NCBI RefSeq assembly: GCF_018143015.1
Contig: NC_054755.1
Location: 7,929,124-7,993,123 of the forward strand
Direction: 5' to 3'
DNA from: Lytechinus variegatus
Taxonomy: Eukaryota; Echinodermata; Echinoidea; Temnopleuroida; Toxopneustidae
DNA length: 64,000 nucleotides
The translations under genes and the position numbers were made by a program. Under the pieces are notes generated by a model. The model was given only the letters and a program-made list of their open reading frames with translations, ran no database searches and was not told the origin of the DNA. Of this stretch, positions 25,801-50,829 are shown in pieces. Within the stretch, counting starts at the first letter, position 1, and every line of letters begins with the position of its first letter.

Positions 25801-28800
25801 TCAATTCTGTCATATTTCATCTTTTCTGAGAAAGGATAAAATATCATGAAAAGATAATGTTCAGAATACTGCCCCTTGGTACGTATAAAGATTGATATCA
25901 AGTTTGATAATGAAATCTGATGTTAGTGTGCATCCTGAAGTAAAAAAATCTTTGTTAAACACAACCCCACTGACACATAGTAAAATCTGCCAACCTTTTG
26001 TTTTCTTACAATTTGATCTCACCAAATATTCAAAGTTGTGATTGACACTAAATTTTATCCCATTTTGCAACATTCTATTCTGAAATAAAAATTATAAAAA
26101 TTTGAAAATGGCAGTAGAATATTGTCCATATGATTATCAGAGTAATCACATTAAAAAATACCTTGGAGCTTGTTCATATACTACTGTAGCTATACATATA
26201 TACTTTTTCAGTAAAAAAGATGTTTTCACATGCAGCGCAATAAAATAATGGAATCTGCATAGCCTACATCATGGCCACATTGATTCTAGCTCTTACTTAT
26301 TTTCTGGGGGAAGATGTCCTAGTCCTGTATCTTTCAGAAAACCTGTTCGCCTGTTCTACATTTACAAGTTACATGTATTTTTACCAAGATATTATACCGC
26401 TTTCTAATTATTAACATGTTAATTTAAATTCATCATTCTTCATTCCATAATTTTCAGTAGTATTTTGTATAGAGACTTTCTGACTATGGACTTGTTGGGG
26501 TAACTAATATTACTCTTCAGTATATATATTTATGAACTGGTTGGGGTAACTATATTTTTTGGGGGGAGGGGAATTTTCCAAAATCATGGAATGTCTGATT
26601 ATCCTGCCTGTGTCTTACAAAGAGTTGTGATTGTTCCGATTGACCACAAATGTGGACGGCCAGCAACATCAACATCTAAACTGCAAATTTGTTCAAAATA
26701 TTTTCTAGATATGATGTATATTCATACATTGTCCTCTTGAAGACTCAGTGTGATTCTCTGTTTAATCACTAAGGGATTGTGCAAAAAACTATGATATAGT
26801 TGGATTTCCATACAGTTGAGATTGATTGGATCAATCATAACTCATTTGTAAGACAGGACGCCGATTACCTTTCACTTTAAAATGGCAGGATCGCCGAGGG
26901 CTGGCCATGGGTGTGGCGGCAAGTGGGGCATACCTAGGCTACGGCTCATCATTTGCTTTCATCGCAGTCGTCGATCTTATAGGATGGAGGTGGACTTACA
27001 TTTCGACCGGCATAGGGGGCGCTGTGCTCGGTTTTTTATGCCTTATCACTGTCAAGAACCCTCAATCAAATGTGAAGGTATGCATTCTTTTCGTTCCTTC
27101 GTTTTACACTGTGATGTGACAAGGGGTGGCTCAGGGATTTTCAGAAGGGGGGGGGCACATTTTCCCTAGGGAAATTGGACAGAAAAAAAAGAGGTCTTCA
27201 CTCCAAAATGAAGGTCATTTTTGTCCCTCACAAAATAAAGGTAGGCTAATTCATAAGACAGCTGTGTGATTGACAAATACAATTTTGCAAAAAAAAAAGA
27301 ATGTATTGCAAAATATCGATCTTGTTTGTAAACAAATTTTGAATAGAAAAAAGCTATTCTTTCTACATGTATTCTTTTTGTACATATTTTCCTTGTATCA
27401 AGTATAAATAATTGTGATAGCAGCTTGTCATAAGACCAAACTGGGATATTAATCCCTATTTTCACCCTTGCGACAAAAGGGGGAAGGAGAGTTAGAGGGG
27501 GCACTATTTGTGCGCAACTTCTGCAATTATTGCATGTCCGGAGGGGTTCTTTGTCCAGACAAGAGGGCAATTTTTAATCAATATTTCTTAAATTGTTTGA
27601 AATCGATGTGAAACAAGAATTATTACATGAAGAAAATTTTATTATTACTATTTGATGGATGTATTTTTACATATTTAAGTGTTCTGACATTGGACCCCCA
27701 GCGTACAGTAATTTTTTTTTCATTGCGATTTTTCCTCTTCTAGGAAAATCTCGGATCTAGGCATCTCGGATCGATGGACAACGTTCTCAAGGCGCTCGGT
27801 GGAGAACCCTGGTCGGTGCTCTTGCCAATCTTCCTAGCCTTTGCGTGCAAGATGGGTTACCAGTACACTCTCAGTTACAACCTCAATAACTACTTTGTGG
27901 AGTACTTTCCCTCCTTCCCAACGGATATCTTTCTCAGCTGGATGCTGGCTCTGACTGGGATACTTGCATTCATCCTGGGGGGTTTTCTGAGTGATATAGC
28001 AGGCAAGCGGGCAGGGGCCCTTGGCAGACTGTGGACTATCGTTATCTTAGAGGTAGGTTTTACACCTATGATGATGCTATAAGGCACCTTGTCAAAGTCA
28101 GTCATGTCTTTTTTGCAGGAATCCCGCAAGCGGTTTTCCATTACCAAACCTCACATTTTATCATTGACAAAGTAATGGGGTATTAATGCGAGAAAGTTCT
28201 TATGAAAAGATACACAGTGCCCTCATTGCAAGATTCTTGCAAAAAAAGATGCATTACTGATATTGACAAGTTGCTTAAAGTGATACATATCTTTACTCCT
28301 CTCCTTCCCCTTCTTGTCTTGGGAATGTGTATTTCCAAAGTTGACCATCAGATTATTTGACATTGTTTTGTTTCATGTGCTCTTAAAAATCTAAAACTAC
28401 GCTCATGGACAGCTCATTGTGGCTCAACTACAAAATACATACAGTATGTAAGTTTTTTAATATGTGTGTTCTATTGCTATGGAAAAGTTGGTTTTGAAAT
28501 GGATTCCTTGGGACCTTCTTAATCCTGTCACACCAAACTATCTACTGGACAAGTATTCCTTGCTATGAGGGAAAGGTATGACTTTCAAGTCAACTTCAAG
28601 ATATCCTTTGGCTAATGATAATACAAGATTCTTAGTATGAAGAGCATGATTATTATTCATTTGATTCACCCCCAGATGATCCAAATACCTCTCTACATAT
28701 TCTTCATTCTCCTTTCACTGCCAATCAACATTATTCTCGGTGCTCTTGGAATAACCATCGGCGATGGATGGAACGGCATCGGTCTTTCCGCCCTAGCTGA

Positions 28801-29128
28801 CATCGTCTCCCCCGCTCTCAGGACCGTCATCTTTGCCCTCTTCTTCTGTGTTATGGATGTAATTGGTGGATGTGTCATTGTTGCTGTGACGCCACTGACG
28901 AGCATCCTTGGACTGAAGATCGCCCTCTTGTCGTTAGGGACAGGAATGCTTGTGGGAGGTACGCTTCTGATCTTACTGGCAATTGTAGCCCTGGTGTTGC
29001 TCAACCGTCGTAGGGCCAGGAGCTACAGTTTGGAAAGGACAGAGGAAGACGCCCTTTACAATCGGAGTGTAGGTAAAGCCTCTCATGAAAAGACACCTTT
29101 GATTTCTGAAGAAAGCACTCCAACATAG
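13712..29128 (+). CDS. MFS transporter, spinster-like, complete (7 exons, 520 aa)
   Basis: Exons 13712-13836, 22232-22390, 23796-24068, 24859-24913, 26889-27077, 27744-28052 and 28676-29128 join in phase to 521 codons including TAG. Helix 1 spans exons 1-2 (AVNQLHRYLLIA). Spinster proteins typically have an N-x2-D-R motif there; here His replaces Asp. Helices 2-4 are in exon 3, followed by a family-typical DRRGLAMG loop in exon 5. Helices 7-12 are in exons 6-7, with GGFLSDIAGKR and GLSALADIVSP. The loop after helix 1 is unusually long (about 70 residues) with four N-glycosylation sequons. The tail ends with EKTPLISE, an acidic dileucine (ExxxLI) signal of the type that sends membrane proteins to lysosomes. 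Substrate unknown; spinster proteins export lipids or sphingosine-phosphate. SLC22-like alternatives cannot be excluded. Same strand as the retrotransposon in intron 1. Confidence 0.88.
14411..14550 (+). repeat. 5' LTR
   Basis: A 140-bp terminal repeat, TG...CA. It differs from the 3' copy by two C/T changes. Confidence 0.95.
14551..14569 (+). other. Primer-binding site, tRNA-Leu type
   Basis: TGGTGTCCGAAGTGGGATT starts immediately after the LTR. It complements the CCA end, acceptor stem and part of the T arm of a leucine tRNA. Confidence 0.75.
14723..18835 (+). CDS. Ty3/gypsy Gag-Pol polyprotein (1370 aa, uninterrupted)
   Basis: Domains in order: capsid-like Gag (residues 1-215); two Cys/His zinc knuckles (about 235-270, the second of canonical CX2CX4HX4C form, the first with altered spacing); aspartic protease with DTGS (about 330); reverse transcriptase (about 480-650) with LDAKDGFW and VADDF, where ADD stands in the usual Y-x-D-D position; RNase H (about 745-865) with CDASEKG and HTDHKP; integrase with an HHCC finger (about 970-1010) and a D-D-E core that appears present (ITDNGPQF, then a Glu about 35 residues on); and a C-terminal tail. 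The start is the ATG at 14723, with a TTG two codons earlier. No frameshift or stop breaks the frame, so it may be active. The fused single frame means Gag is not made separately by frameshifting. Confidence 0.95.
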   Translation: MASCQIGIPVPQPMCCKGNLESNWKAFEESWNDYRIATELDKKPDSVQVATLRSVMGQDCKDRLATLPMSDAERLKPQIIVKKLAEHFAPARNVLYDRYVFHSAVQQQSESVDQFVVRLRQLIKPCKFGDLEEEMIRDRLVLGCKDKQAQARLFREQDTVCTLKKAIAALEVSELSQQQLRIVKGEETVNYMQNQRKKGKASSRQQQFNSKTRNMDKKSGKNFTAQKDEVSGCRFCGGSHGKGRESCPAYGKTCRKCSKQNHFQNVCKAKVQRGMKPSSVYQLDSSDDEDALTVEEVGTLNIHDGGKKLTLPLDVKINEHQQGKLECLIDTGSTCNVLSYRQVCELENSGQPCIDPSKSRIRLLNRSIIPVLGEKTYTCHYGTKQHDITFKIVDVEHIPLLSSKTSIDMGLITVNVTDEVNVMGDSIIDDYADVFEGLGCLPGDYDMEIDPSIPSVKNLARKVAVPLKGELKQKLDELEQRGILKKVSAPTDWVSNTVLVKKPGKLRICLDPRELNRALKRPHYLMPTMDDILPKLAKAKVFSVLDAKDGFWQVKLTERSSLLTTFATPFGRYRWTRMPFGICTAPEEFQRRQHEIIEGLSGVDVVADDFLVYGSGANLEEALADHDKNLRKFLARARKVGLTLNKKKLRLRLSEVPYMGHLLTATGLKPDPKKVQAVVEMPTPTDKKGVQRLLGSVTYLARFLPRLSDVAEPLRRLTDKDVHFEWRPEHEETLKEVQQLLTQAPVLKYYDVKEEVTIQCDASEKGLGATLLQNGQPVSFASRSLTRSEQNYAQIEKECLAIVYSCEKFDQFIRGRDVTVHTDHKPLVPIFKKAIHSAPKRLQRMMLRLQNYHLDVIYCPGKEMYIADWLSRAFLPTTEGRDKIYQEIEQINQTEYVRISDATSIQLQKETLRDPALQTLTSVVMNGWPETKDDVPVVVREYYNYRDEITVQNGVLYKGMKVIVPSAMRALMLNRVHSSHLGVDACVRRARDVLFWPGMQAEVKEKVTQCSTCNAFQPKQQKEPMLSYDIPSRPWSIVSQDLFTLHNEDYLITVDHYSDYWEIDKITGDTRAAVIVACTKGHFARYGRPDKVITDNGPQFVAKEYAQFVTDWEVEHITSSPLHAQSNGKAESAVKIAKTLLKKAAKQGEDIQLALLDWRNTPADSGASPAQKMMARRTNTLLPTPEALLKPQVIGGVSQHISHKKQRAKKYYDQTATPLPELEIGQPVRIQPKNRGLEWGKGICMEKVGPRSFLVQTEAGRMLRRNRRFLRSTAEPLIPDTQMAETESPTTTRDSPEDATIFQPVGQQPSYAEVTAKPVESRAKEVPVNNSQTQSTSAGRVTNQSNWPTKSTRTRIGIQMPAKYNQFVSK
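18836..19280 (+). other. Retrotransposon 3' untranslated region with T-runs and polypurine tract
   Basis: Non-coding, with TTTTTTTTCGCG words near 18910-18955 and A- and T-runs. It ends in the polypurine tract at 19267-19280 just before the 3' LTR. Confidence 0.7.
19281..19420 (+). repeat. 3' LTR
   Basis: A 140-bp repeat ending GTCCAACA, preceded by the polypurine tract. Confidence 0.95.
19912..20511. mobile_element. TTAA-type MITE, family A, near-complete
   Basis: The left end TTCAAGGACAAGTCCACTCC has a mutated border; the right end GGTGGACTTGACCTTTAA keeps TTAA. The long inverted arms share AAAATTTCATCAAAATCGG. It lies in intron 1 of the MFS gene. Confidence 0.8.
20512..22231. other. Rest of MFS intron 1
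   Basis: No supported exon. A GGAT/GGAC/AGAC/GAGA short-tandem run lies at 21868-21930. Confidence 0.5.
22232..22390 (+). CDS. MFS transporter exon 2 (159 bp)
   Basis: The acceptor is TATCCCCCAG and the donor TTAG|GTATGT. It encodes the end of helix 1 and the first part of the large luminal loop with FNETS and DNIT sequons and Cys residues. Confidence 0.88.
22767..23060 (+). mobile_element. tRNA-derived SINE, (ATT)n tail
   Basis: A tRNA-like head (GTGGCCCAGTGGATTAG with an A-box-like word, and a B-box-like GGGTTCAA) is followed by a non-tRNA body with CACATTGTGCTGCACT and an ATT repeat tail. The same family is at 35113-35405, where the B box is cleaner (GGGTTCGAATCCC). It lies in MFS intron 2. 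Confidence 0.75.
23796..24068 (+). CDS. MFS transporter exon 3 (273 bp)
   Basis: The acceptor is TATCCAAG and the donor TTCTT|GTAAGT. It carries two more sequons (NQT, NTT) and helices 2-4, with EMGRVNRRN in the helix 2-3 loop where MFS motif A lies. Confidence 0.9.
24077..24262 (+). mobile_element. CR1/L2-like LINE 3' end, (ATT)n tail
   Basis: GGAAAGTGCGCTATACAAAT followed by TATTATTATTA is the usual 3' end of L2/CR1-like LINEs. Truncated, in MFS intron 3. Confidence 0.55.
24859..24913 (+). CDS. MFS transporter exon 4 (55 bp micro-exon)
   Basis: The acceptor is TTTTCTGTAG and the donor CCA|GTAAGT. It encodes EAPFNPFSMTLLGTFFGP, the helix 4-5 turn. Both phases fit the neighbouring exons. 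Confidence 0.85.
24914..26888. other. MFS intron 4, no gene
   Basis: 2.0 kb of AT-rich sequence. I see no further exon or clear repeat. Confidence 0.5.
26889..27077 (+). CDS. MFS transporter exon 5 (189 bp)
   Basis: The acceptor is AATGGCAG and the donor AAG|GTATGC. It encodes DRRGLAMGVAASGAYLG, then helices 5-6. Confidence 0.9.
27744..28052 (+). CDS. MFS transporter exon 6 (309 bp)
   Basis: The acceptor is CCTCTTCTAG and the donor GAG|GTAGGT. It encodes the central cytosolic loop and helices 7-8, with GGFLSDIAGKRAGALGR as the second-half motif A. Confidence 0.9.
28676..29128 (+). CDS. MFS transporter exon 7, with stop (453 bp)
   Basis: The acceptor is CACCCCCAG. It encodes helices 9-12 and a roughly 45-residue cytosolic tail with an acidic patch and the ExxxLI signal, then TAG. 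No convincing polyadenylation signal follows closely. Confidence 0.92.
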   Translation: MIQIPLYIFFILLSLPINIILGALGITIGDGWNGIGLSALADIVSPALRTVIFALFFCVMDVIGGCVIVAVTPLTSILGLKIALLSLGTGMLVGGTLLILLAIVALVLLNRRRARSYSLERTEEDALYNRSVGKASHEKTPLISEESTPT

Positions 29129-29281
29129 CATCCAGTGGCTACCATATTTACATATTCTTATGCACCAGGAAGAACTAACCTATTATTGTGAAGTGCTTAA
29201 AAGATTATGAATTGAATCCTCTGTATGCTTCTGGATGACTAAGGATATTACTGCCCTGAATTTCTTCTAGGTCATGATTTA
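29129..29281 (+). other. Start of MFS 3' UTR
   Basis: Follows the stop codon directly. No AATAAA is seen within this stretch. Confidence 0.4.
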
Positions 29282-29670
29282 GGTTACACTTCGTAATTCT
29301 GAAACACGTAAATTGCCTATACCTCGATGTTCATTAATCTGAAAAACGTAAAAGGGTTCGTTAATCTGAACATTTTTGGCGTTATTACAAAGGTTCGATA
29401 ATCCGAAAACGAAATAAGATTCGTTGTTCTGAAGGTTCGTTCGTCCGAAAACGAAATAAGGTTTGTTAATCATTTCGTTTTCGGACTAACGAACCTTCGG
29501 AATCACGAACCTCATTTCGTTTTCGGACTAACGAACCTTCGGAATTACGAACCTTCAGAAATACAAACCTTCGGAATGACGAACCTTTGGAATATCCGAA
29601 CATTCGGAATAACGAACCTTCGGAATATCCAAACCTTCGGAATAACGAATCTTCGGAATTATGAATGTAT
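29282..29670. repeat. Foldback element built of a reiterated TTCGGAATTA-type word, copy 2
   Basis: The left half reads GTTCGTTAATCCGAA-like words and the right half repeats CGAACCTTCGGAATA about eight times. The arms meet near 29470-29490, where the words TTTGTTAATC, ATTTCGTT and TTCGGAC follow one another. It is about 390 bp and shares its border order (CACGTAAATTGCCTATACC) with copy 1. Confidence 0.8.
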
Positions 29671-31631
29671 GCTGTAATTTATTCATACCACAATAGCCAC
29701 TTGCTACACCTGGTTCAAGTGTGTCAGACTTGGAGAACGTTGCAAGAAAATGTTTTCAATAGGTGGGTTCACGATATGGTGCACCATCTATCATCAGGAG
29801 CAGCGAACAGGCCGAGTTTTTAACTTTGAAGAAGACATTGCACACAGGTGCAGGCGGCGCACAGTGCTAGTGTACTGTAATGTAACTGCGATGCTTTCAA
29901 AATCCAAAACAATATGGCAAGAATCCACCAAAAACGGTCTAAATTTCGCAAAGAAATATGCAGGCAAGTTTCTCTCCCACCCCCTGGACCCTAGTAAACA
30001 GCATATCCGGTCGAGCCGCGCCGGCCAGCGCTGAATAATCGCATGCATGCATGCACTTTAGTACTGCGGCATTGTGAATTTTGGTCCGTCCGCTGCAACC
30101 AATAGATGGCACTCTGTATTCTGAATCCACCAAATTGAGTAAAAAATGATCTATCACTTGTAAAAACCCAACTGAAATTTAAATTTCAGTTATCAAAATC
30201 AAATTATATTTGTTGTAAAAATAACTACACTAGCAATCAATCACAAAATTATAATTAATTGCAAGACTTGTGATTTATTTCAAAACCTAACATTGACTTA
30301 GCATTGCATATGATGGAAAGTTTCTTCCATGACCATTTAATAGACTATTGCCTTGAATACGAGTGACCACTTTGGTTTTCCTGTAGGTTAACATGTCCAT
30401 TTTTGTGCTACTAATATTGATGTTGCCATGGGATCTGATCTCATGACTTTAGAGTTCTAGAGTGCCTAACCACTGATCATTCCATAATAACTGAATTCAT
30501 GCTGCTCAAAAATATTTTTCATGTTGCCAAATATATTGATTTTGATGATTATTTTGATGTGAACATTGGATATTCATATGGTATCAATGCTGTTAAAGGA
30601 AAGTAGTGCTCAAAGCATTCCATTATTGACATGACATTGTGCAATCTAAAAATAGTCTTTTATCATTTCATTTAGCATTAAAGTATGCCAGTCAAAAATA
30701 TATTATGCTGCTTTTCAGAAATGCCAAGTCTTGATATATGAAAGGAAGACTTGAATCAGTTTCCTTCAAGCCAATTGCTTGACCCAGTAGAAAGAAGAAG
30801 AGGGATTGTTTCTAACAGATTATATGTTGTGCCTTTTCGGAGTTGCCAATGCTGCAGTCTACATGCTAAGTGTGTTACCAGTCTCTAGAGTCAGAAATAG
30901 TTAACTATCAATGATTGAAATAATGTAATGTGTGCAATGAATCGTGATCTTTGATACAAATATTGTTAGAAATATGTTTAAGAAATATGATGTTCAAGTG
31001 GTGTTCAGGAGTCAATCTGCTCATAAAATTTAATGTTATATATTATCACGGTCATCTATTACATGTAGATTTTTATTTTCATTTCAAATTTATTAGTTTG
31101 ATTGTTTGCTTGCTACAGAGTGCGTCCCACAAAAATGGAAACGGTTTTCAGAGATAGATTTCGCATTTATTGAATATGTTTTTACTATAAATTTGATACT
31201 TCTGGCAAGAGTGGAATCACATCTCTAATTTGAAACCAACAGCTAAGCAAATCGTTCATGCATGGCAGACTACAAACAATAAATATTGAGGCATATCAGA
31301 AATGATTCACACGCAGAAACTCACGTGTGAATTTGGATCCACTCTCATTTCAGGGACCAGCAAGAGAATCTTAACATAGAATAAAGAAAGAAATGCTAAT
31401 GAGCCAATCCTCGAATAAGCATAAGCAATATCTCGAACCAATCTTGTCCAATTTTTTATCTTTAAGGCCACCGCACACCTGTTCGCGATCCGATTTTGGA
31501 ACAAATCACATTTTGCTCATTTTCTGAAAATGTGAATGGAATATATCATTTTATTTGAGGTTTGTAATGTGGCTACCTTTAATTCAACACAAACAGAAAG
31601 TTTGGATTCTAATCTTCACCTTAGATATAGC
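29671..31631. other. Intergenic, no supported gene
   Basis: Holds a 22-bp perfect palindrome at 30170-30191 and a one-sided GCGTCCCA...AACGG fragment near 31121 related to the foldback at 42319-43089. No exon with good splice context was found. Confidence 0.4.
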
Positions 31632-32173
31632 TTAAAGGGATGGTCAGGGCTGAAGGTATTTATAGCTTAATAAATAGAGTAGAATTCATTAAGCAAAATG
31701 TCGAAAATTTCATCAAAATCGGATAACAAATAAAGTTATTGAATTTTAAAATTTAGCAATATTTTGTGATAACAATCATTAGGTGGGATGATGATGTCAC
31801 ATCCCCACTTGTTCTTTTCTATTTTATTATATGAAATTAGGTTTATTCAATTTTTTTTCTCCAAGAACTAGAAAAATTGGATTGACAACTGTTTTATTTC
31901 TGCAACTTATTTCATTATAAGGGAGACATTATTCACACAAGTATGAAATAATGAAAAAATTATGATTTTACGTAATAACATAAAACGGAAAGTGGGGATG
32001 TGACATCATCAGCCCACCTGATGAATATTCATGACGACTGTTTTAACGAAATATTGCTAAACTTTAAACTTCAATAACTTTATCATTTGTGATCCGATTT
32101 TGATGAAATTTTCAGCATCTTGCTCAGTGAATTCTACTCTATGTACTAAGATATAGATATTTGATTGCTTTAA
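31632..32173. mobile_element. TTAA-type MITE, family B
   Basis: The left end is TTAAAGGGATGGTCAGGGC. Inverted internal arms share ATTTCATCAAAATCGGAT and its complement ATCCGATTTTGATGAAAT. It ends at a TTAA, though the right terminal repeat has decayed. The core resembles family A but the termini differ. Confidence 0.7.
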
Positions 32174-34075
32174 GTGTACAAAATTGAGTCTGTGCGTGCA
32201 GACTACCTCTTATCCACCACCAGCAGAGAAAAAGAAATATTTAAGTAAGAGAGATTCAATACAAGTTTATTTGTAATGTTAACAATACTTGACTGAAATT
32301 GATGCCAGTGTGATTCTACTTTTTAAAATGTATATTAAAATGTTTAAATTATATTGTTATATTAGTTTTAACCTAAACCAAAGAACTTTGCTGCTATAAA
32401 TTGAGGTATAAGATGATGGTATATTTGATGAAGTGTCAAAAGTGTTTATCCTTTATTTGTTTGTTTGCTTGTTGATTTAAATGGATTCTTTCAATCCTTA
32501 AATGCTCTGGATGGATTTAATTTCCACATGAATATATATGTACAATTATCAAATCTATTTTCTTTAAAAAATCGTAATATTGATTTGTATATGAGAATAT
32601 GTTTATAAGATTTTGAATACTGCAGTAGAGTGACATGTGTTTATACTATTATACCCAAGTTCATAGTGCAATTTATGAAATAATACTATTATCGACTTTT
32701 ATCTGATACAAATTATTTTTGCATTTTTATCAAGAGTGATAGATGCGTGGGTGCTAATGATTTAGGATATAATTATTTTGATATGCCATTTACATAAATG
32801 AATATTTAATTATATTAAGCAAGTTATGAATAAAATCTCATAACCAAAGAAAGAGTATTCGATTCATTTTTTTTCTCGGGGAGCGTCACTTTATAGGGGT
32901 CACTGAACATCGTTTTAAATGGGGGAGGGTGCCGACTATGCATTAAATCGTAAAAAATGTATTGCCATTTCAAGTTAATATACTTGCATTCTTATCAAGT
33001 GTTAGATGCAAGGGCACTATATACTGCTCATACCTTTATATAATGAATTAGGATGTAATTATTTAAATATGGGCAGGAGCCTACCCAATGCCCCCCCCCC
33101 CTGCTTGTCCCTGGTTATGTGACACCGGCTTTTTAGGCGATATAAAATGTCCAGATAACATATCGATTCAAACAAAAATCATATGAAGTTAGAAATTAAT
33201 AAACTGTCTTGCTTTATGAACTTTCTTCTCTCTTTCTCATGCACTTTGAGACGCAAACACACTCCAGGGTTTTTTTTTCTTCTTTTTCTATTGTATACCC
33301 ACAGTACTCTAATTTTCTCTCTCTCCTCTTTCACTCATGCTCTCTCACTACCCCTCTCCTTTAATGTCTGTCTCCTGCCTTGCTCTTTCCCCTTCCACAT
33401 CTCCATTTCCCTGTCAATGCTTATCATTGTTGCATTGATGAATATGAATATTCAAAATGGAAATAAGAAAATATGATAGCTGATTAGTCTTTGGGTAAAT
33501 TTTAATGAGTCCTAATATACATAACATATTAAGATTACAAAATAGTACAATTATATACTAGTAAAATTAATCATATTTTTACATTTTTTATACAATGCCC
33601 CATTGCCATTAAAATATTACATTTTATCTGTAATCGAAATTAAAGTAACCCCCCCCCCGAACAAAAGAAATATTTTATATATATATGTATATCATAAAAT
33701 AACAAAATGAATAGATAAATAAACAAAATATAAATCGGTGAAATAAATAAATCAATGAAAAAAATGTTCCAGAAAATAATGGAAATTCCATAATTTTGAT
33801 GAAATTGAAATAACTTGATTGATCCCAACCCCTTGTCTTCCCCTTCGCACCATTCCCCTCTCCCTCTCTCCCCGAATCTCATCCATGTGTTTTCATTTGT
33901 AGTAGGTCTATGCTAGAATATTATTGATTTACAAGCATTTGAAAATAGATAATCTAGTGGTTAACAACGATTAAAAGAGCTAAACAAATCTCAAGTGGAA
34001 CTTCACACATAGAAAAGAAAGTCGCGCTCCATCATTCTTTAACGTGCGGTAGTCATGTAGCTTGAAACATTAAAT
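32174..34075. other. Intergenic, no supported gene
   Basis: AT-rich, with C-runs near 33095 and 33648 and a pyrimidine-rich patch 33220-33420. No exon recognised. It probably includes the SHOX 3' UTR side. Confidence 0.4.
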
Positions 34076-34286
34076 TTAAAGGCATGGTCACACCGCCCGA
34101 GCGGTGTTGGAGCTGAGAGAAAAAAAATCATCACCGCTCGCTACCGTTCACCATTTTCGATTTCGATTTTTTTTTTTTCGTTTTCGATTTTTCCCCAAAT
34201 TTTGTGAGCGAAATTCGATCCTCTCTCCCTACCCTTCCACGACAGTTGAGCCCCAACAACGCTCGGGCGGTGTGACCAGGCTTTAA
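34076..34286. mobile_element. TTAA-type MITE, family C (copy 1)
   Basis: Left TTAAAGGCATGGTCACACCG and right CGGTGTGACCAGGCTTTAA are inverted repeats bordered by TTAA on both sides. About 210 bp. The second copy is at 56404-56625. Confidence 0.75.
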
Positions 34287-34576
34287 CAATGGTGGCGCTA
34301 GACGACGAAACTCTCGGTCATCACGATGTTATGGGAACAAACTTTTGACCAATCAGAGAAGCGTATTTCGTCGACGATCGTCACGGCGTGAATCAACTGC
34401 AACAGAAGTTTAGAGTCAACTTATGCGAGAATATGAAGAGCAATAGTGATATAGGGCAAATATTGATAAGTGCAAGCACTGGCTGTCATGGCTGTCTCCA
34501 TCGAGATGATGATTTATCTGCCCTTTGCCTACAATTGTCCTTTTCAGTGCTGGTGTAGTTACCTTCCTGGCAAACA

Positions 34577-49670
<15,094 letters not shown>

Positions 49671-50427
49671 TGTCCCTCCAAATCCTTTTCTTGAAGTACT
49701 CAGATTCAAGTTCAATTCTGATAAGGTTTCACAAGATTTTCCTTCTTTTATTGTTTCTGCAGAATATGATACTGGAATGATGAATTAAGAACCCGACTAA
49801 GAGGCTGTGGTACGTTTAAGTTTTTTTTTTCGAGATGACGAGGTGAGTTTTTAAAATAATTATGAAATTATCCACAGTTGTCGTAGATTTACAGCACAAT
49901 TGGAAGAAAAATGTTGTACAACCATTACTGAGAATAGCAATCGCAAAAACTGGTAAATTCTGAAGCACTGCCGAAAAATAATAGGTTTACATCTACCTAA
50001 GATATATGGGATCCAAACTGTGGCGCCTCTGTGGTATGAACCGTGAGGCCGAGATAAGAATGACTCGTTTTTCTGTGTCGCAGCGTTCTTAAATGTTTGC
50101 GACCGTGTCTGTAATTACTTGAATAAATGGAATTTGCGCGGTCATTAGCGCATGATCCAAACCAAATCACATTATCGCCGTCTTCATCTTGCAAAACGTA
50201 TCAGATCTTGACCTTTGTGCCGTGTTTGGGAACACAGCGCGGAGAGATTTCGACGGAGGCGGATACGGCGAGAGATGATCGCGAGATGGGAAGAGAGACA
50301 ATAAGAGACGGTGGGTGGGAGCGTGAGGAAAGGGGGGGGGGCAGAGAGGGAGATGGGGATCATGAGATGAAGAAGAGAGGGAATGCATGAAAGTGAATTA
50401 TGAGGGGCTGTCTGAGGGGCAACAGAC
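49671..50427. promoter_or_regulatory. SHOX 5' flank (probable 5' UTR and promoter)
   Basis: A GC-balanced patch (50100-50300) upstream of the start codon and before a long purine tract. No TATA box can be assigned and the start site is unknown. Confidence 0.35.
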
Positions 50428-50637
50428 GAATAGAAAAGGAAAGAAAAGAAAAGAAAAGGAAGGAAGAAAGAAAGAAAGTAAAAAAGGAAGATAGAAAACA
50501 AGAAAGAAAGAAAAGAGAGAAAGGAAGAAAGAAAGAATGAAAGAAAGAAAGAAAGAAAGAAAAAAAGAAAGAAAAAAGGAAAAAAAGAAAGAAAGGAAGA
50601 GAGTGAGAAAGAAAGAAAAAAAGAAAGGAAGAAAGTG

Positions 50638-50668
<31 letters not shown>

Positions 50669-50717
50669 AAAAAAAGAAAGGAAGAAAGTGAGAAAGAAAG
50701 AAAGAAAGTGAAAAGGA

Positions 50718-50753
<36 letters not shown>

Positions 50754-50820
50754 AAAGAGAAGAAACAGATTGAGAAACAGAAAGAAAAAGAGAAATAAAG
50801 AGAGGAAGGGAAAGAAAATT
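50428..50820. repeat. Purine tract (GAAA)n, about 390 bp
   Basis: An almost uninterrupted run of G and A, mainly GAAA tetranucleotides, about 0.8 kb upstream of the SHOX start codon. Confidence 0.9.
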
Positions 50821-50829
50821 GTTAAACAA

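Noticed and set aside
30170..30191. 22-bp perfect palindrome as a regulatory hairpin
   Set aside because: AT-rich palindromes of this length are expected in a repeat-rich window; no flanking signal.
49671..49715. Upstream extension of SHOX exon 1 to 49715
   Set aside because: The extension begins at a TTG, not ATG; the ATG at 49670 has good context and matches the family start.
50398..50829. 143-residue Leu/Phe/Ser frame
   Set aside because: It translates the complement of the (GAAA)n tract.
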